From Dyella sp. ASV21 (GTDB lineage Bacteria > Pseudomonadota > Gammaproteobacteria > Xanthomonadales > Rhodanobacteraceae): 64,000 nt of DNA. Every line of letters starts with the position of its first letter. Within the stretch, counting starts at the first letter, position 1. This document shows positions 62,456-64,000 of the stretch, piece after piece. The stretch covers positions 1-64,000 of the forward strand of contig NZ_JAELTT010000010.1 in NCBI RefSeq assembly GCF_016428975.1. Reading direction: 5' to 3'. The position numbers and the translations under genes are program-made. Under the pieces are notes generated by a model, which was not told where the DNA came from, ran no database searches, and saw only the letters and a program-made list of their open reading frames with translations.

Positions 62456-63724
62456 TCAGCCCGGAATCGGCTTGCCGTTGCCGGCCTGGCGCGGCGTGGA
62501 AAGCACCAGCCAGCCCAGCACCAGCGCACTGCCGGCGGGAATGGCGGCCAGTGCCGCGATGGCGCCCGGACTCATGTGCGGCACGCCGAACCAGCCGCCA
62601 CTGAGCAGCGGGATGGCGGCGGTTGCCAGCAGCCGCAGCAGCTCCAGCAGCACGCCGCTGCGCTTGCTCTCGGTAAGCGCGCCCAGCGCGGTGAGGCTGA
62701 GCACCAGGAATACCGCATAACCGAACAAGGCCAGCGCCGGCAGCTGCTTGGCCAGATCCAGGAACTGCACGGCCATCACCAGCAGCAAGGCGAACTGCAC
62801 CAGGCTGTAGATGACGAAGCCACGCGACAACACGGGCAGAAAGCGCTCCCGCTGGATGTCGAACGCCGGCTTGGGGAAGCGCGCCGCCACGTCGGCCGGC
62901 CGCCAGCCCGGCGGCTTCAGCCACACCAGCAGCTTGTCGCGCCAACGCCGGGCGTGCCACGCATCCTTGAAGGTGGCCCAGTACACCTCGGCGTTCGCCC
63001 ACAGCGGGTTCCAGCTGCGCAGCGGCGCGCGCGTGCCGAACACGGGAGGGTCGCGATCGTCCTCTTCCACGAAGGTGCCGAACAGGCGATCCCACAGGAT
63101 GAGGATGCCGCCGTAATTCTTGTCCAGGTATTTGTCGTTTACCGCGTGGTGCGCGCGATGATTGGAAGGCGAGCAGAACACGCGATCGAACCAGCCCAGC
63201 CGCCCCACCAATTCCGTATGCACCCAGAACTGGTACAGCAGATCGATCAGCGCCACCACCACGAACACTTCCAGCGGATAGCCGATCACCGCCATCGGCA
63301 GATAGAACAGCCAACCCAGCAGCACGCCGCTGCCGGTCTGGCGCAGCGCGGTGGAGAGGTTGTAGTCCTCGCTCTGGTGATGCACCACATGCGCGGCCCA
63401 CAGGATGTTCACCTCGTGACCGGCGCGATGCAGCCAGTAATAGAGAAAGTCATAGGCGATCAGCGCGGTGACCCACACCAGCACGTTGTTGGCGGGCAGC
63501 GTGAACAAGGCCAGATGCTGCGCGCACCAGGCGTAGATGCCCAGGGTAAGGATCTTGCTGAACACGCCCACGATCTGCGAGATCACGCCCAGGCCGAGGC
63601 TGCTGATGGCATCGCTGGTGTGATACACGGTGCGTCCCCGCAGGCGCGCCCACAGCAGCTCCAGCGCGATCAGCACTAAGAACACCGGCGTTGCCCAGGT
63701 GATAATGATTTCCTGCGTATTCAT
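62456..63724 (-). CDS. Sterol-desaturase/fatty-acid-hydroxylase superfamily membrane enzyme (AGMO-like layout)
   Basis: This 422-residue integral membrane protein has the eight-histidine di-iron motifs of the superfamily: HRAGHE (about residues 100-105), HVVHHQSEDYN (about 112-122) and NHRAHHAVNDKYLDKNYGG (about 190-200). After the catalytic part it has a further hydrophobic region of about five helices to the end. This long C-terminal extension is found in the alkylglycerol monooxygenase (AGMO/TMEM195) group rather than in short sterol desaturases. The adjacent upstream gene encodes a YhhN/TMEM86-type protein, also linked to ether lipids. The reaction is thus perhaps hydroxylation of ether lipids, but it is inferred. 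The stop of the YhhN gene is six bases before ATG 63724, so the genes form an operon. Confidence 0.85.
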   Translation of the reverse strand: MNTQEIIITWATPVFLVLIALELLWARLRGRTVYHTSDAISSLGLGVISQIVGVFSKILTLGIYAWCAQHLALFTLPANNVLVWVTALIAYDFLYYWLHRAGHEVNILWAAHVVHHQSEDYNLSTALRQTGSGVLLGWLFYLPMAVIGYPLEVFVVVALIDLLYQFWVHTELVGRLGWFDRVFCSPSNHRAHHAVNDKYLDKNYGGILILWDRLFGTFVEEDDRDPPVFGTRAPLRSWNPLWANAEVYWATFKDAWHARRWRDKLLVWLKPPGWRPADVAARFPKPAFDIQRERFLPVLSRGFVIYSLVQFALLLVMAVQFLDLAKQLPALALFGYAVFLVLSLTALGALTESKRSGVLLELLRLLATAAIPLLSGGWFGVPHMSPGAIAALAAIPAGSALVLGWLVLSTPRQAGNGKPIPG

Positions 63725-63730
63725 CGTGAC

Positions 63731-64000
63731 TCACACACCCCGTCGCACCGATCGCGCCAGACACCACAGCGCCAGATAGTAGGTCGCCAGAATCCACAGG
63801 GACGACCACGGAATAGCCAGCCGGAATCGATTCCAGGCCAGCAGTGTATCGCTGAGCATGAAGCACAGTGCACCGGCCGCCGCCCATTGCGCGGGTAGCG
63901 CCAAGCGATCGCGCGCATGCGCCACGGCGCGCGCCACCGCCTGGCCGCCCATGCTTGCCAGCACCACCACATAGACCACCACCGGCGCGTAGAGTGCCGA
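63731..64000 (-). CDS. YhhN-family (lysoplasmalogenase-like) membrane protein, 3' part
   Basis: The frame is open to the right edge, so the 5' end of the gene lies outside the window. The visible 89 residues are SALYAPVVVYVVVLASMGGQ, then a helix ending AVAHARD, then GALCFMLSDTLLAWNRFRLAIPW and the last helix WILATYYLALWCLARSV. This is the C-terminal pattern of YhhN/TMEM86 proteins, where the LSDxLLAxxRF segment is conserved. TMEM86B cleaves the vinyl-ether bond of lysoplasmalogen. The gene continues into the sterol-desaturase-like gene with a spacing of six bases. Together they suggest turnover of ether lipids or their analogues. Confidence 0.85.
   Translation of the reverse strand, partial: SALYAPVVVYVVVLASMGGQAVARAVAHARDRLALPAQWAAAGALCFMLSDTLLAWNRFRLAIPWSSLWILATYYLALWCLARSVRRGV

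Overview
The window is GC-rich, densely packed chromosomal DNA from a Gram-negative bacterium. The gene set (TonB-dependent receptors with and without a carboxypeptidase-like N-terminal domain, GH31 glucosidase, tandem secreted subtilases, type VI secretion genes, QueF, Ail-like porin) points to a gammaproteobacterium of the Lysobacterales (Xanthomonadales), probably Rhodanobacteraceae such as Dyella, Luteibacter or Rhodanobacter. The lineage is inferred from gene content and protein style, not from a marker gene.

Left end (1-4 kb): the 3' end of a type VI secretion (T6SS) tssL gene, then a three-gene arsenic operon on the minus strand (arsR, arsC, MIP channel), then an AT-richer pair that looks like a zinc-metallopeptidase T6SS cargo protein and a periplasmic immunity candidate. 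From 4.4 to 20.4 kb: an M23 peptidase, an MFS exporter, a large TonB receptor followed by a secreted thioredoxin-fold protein, a GH31 alpha-glucosidase, a FUSC efflux protein, a lipoprotein and a LysR regulator. From 20.5 to 32 kb: katG with a candidate OxyR site, a two-gene cytochrome unit (an outer-membrane barrel fused to one haem plus a dihaem c-type cytochrome), two paralogous S8 proteases and a penicillin-acylase-family enzyme. From 32 to 42.8 kb: queF, a lipoprotein, a four-gene operon (NTF2-like protein, histidine kinase, LytTR regulator, acyltransferase), HdeD-like and CsbD-like stress proteins, an acyl-CoA ligase and a complete BigR-type sulfide/persulfide operon with its palindromic operator.

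From 43 to 57.4 kb lie a second TonB receptor and the most notable locus: a T6SS cargo cluster of VgrG, a VasW-like adaptor, a 1,094-residue VasX/BTH_I2691-like membrane-acting effector, five tandem copies of a two-helix membrane protein (candidate immunity array, period exactly 859 bp), an unrecognised 178-residue protein and a PAAR tip. The ends of the five copies are nearly identical, but their membrane segments are AT-rich, divergent and mosaic. Each of the four spacers carries a 26-codon reading frame resembling the last residues of the effector, which suggests that the duplicated unit was 'effector 3' end plus immunity gene'.

Right end (57.4-64 kb): a tRNA-Arg(CCG), an M61 peptidase, an Ail-like outer-membrane protein, an APC-family amino-acid permease, and a sterol-desaturase-superfamily protein paired with a truncated YhhN (lysoplasmalogenase family) gene, a pairing that suggests ether-lipid metabolism. 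I saw no insertion sequence, integrase, CRISPR array or rRNA.
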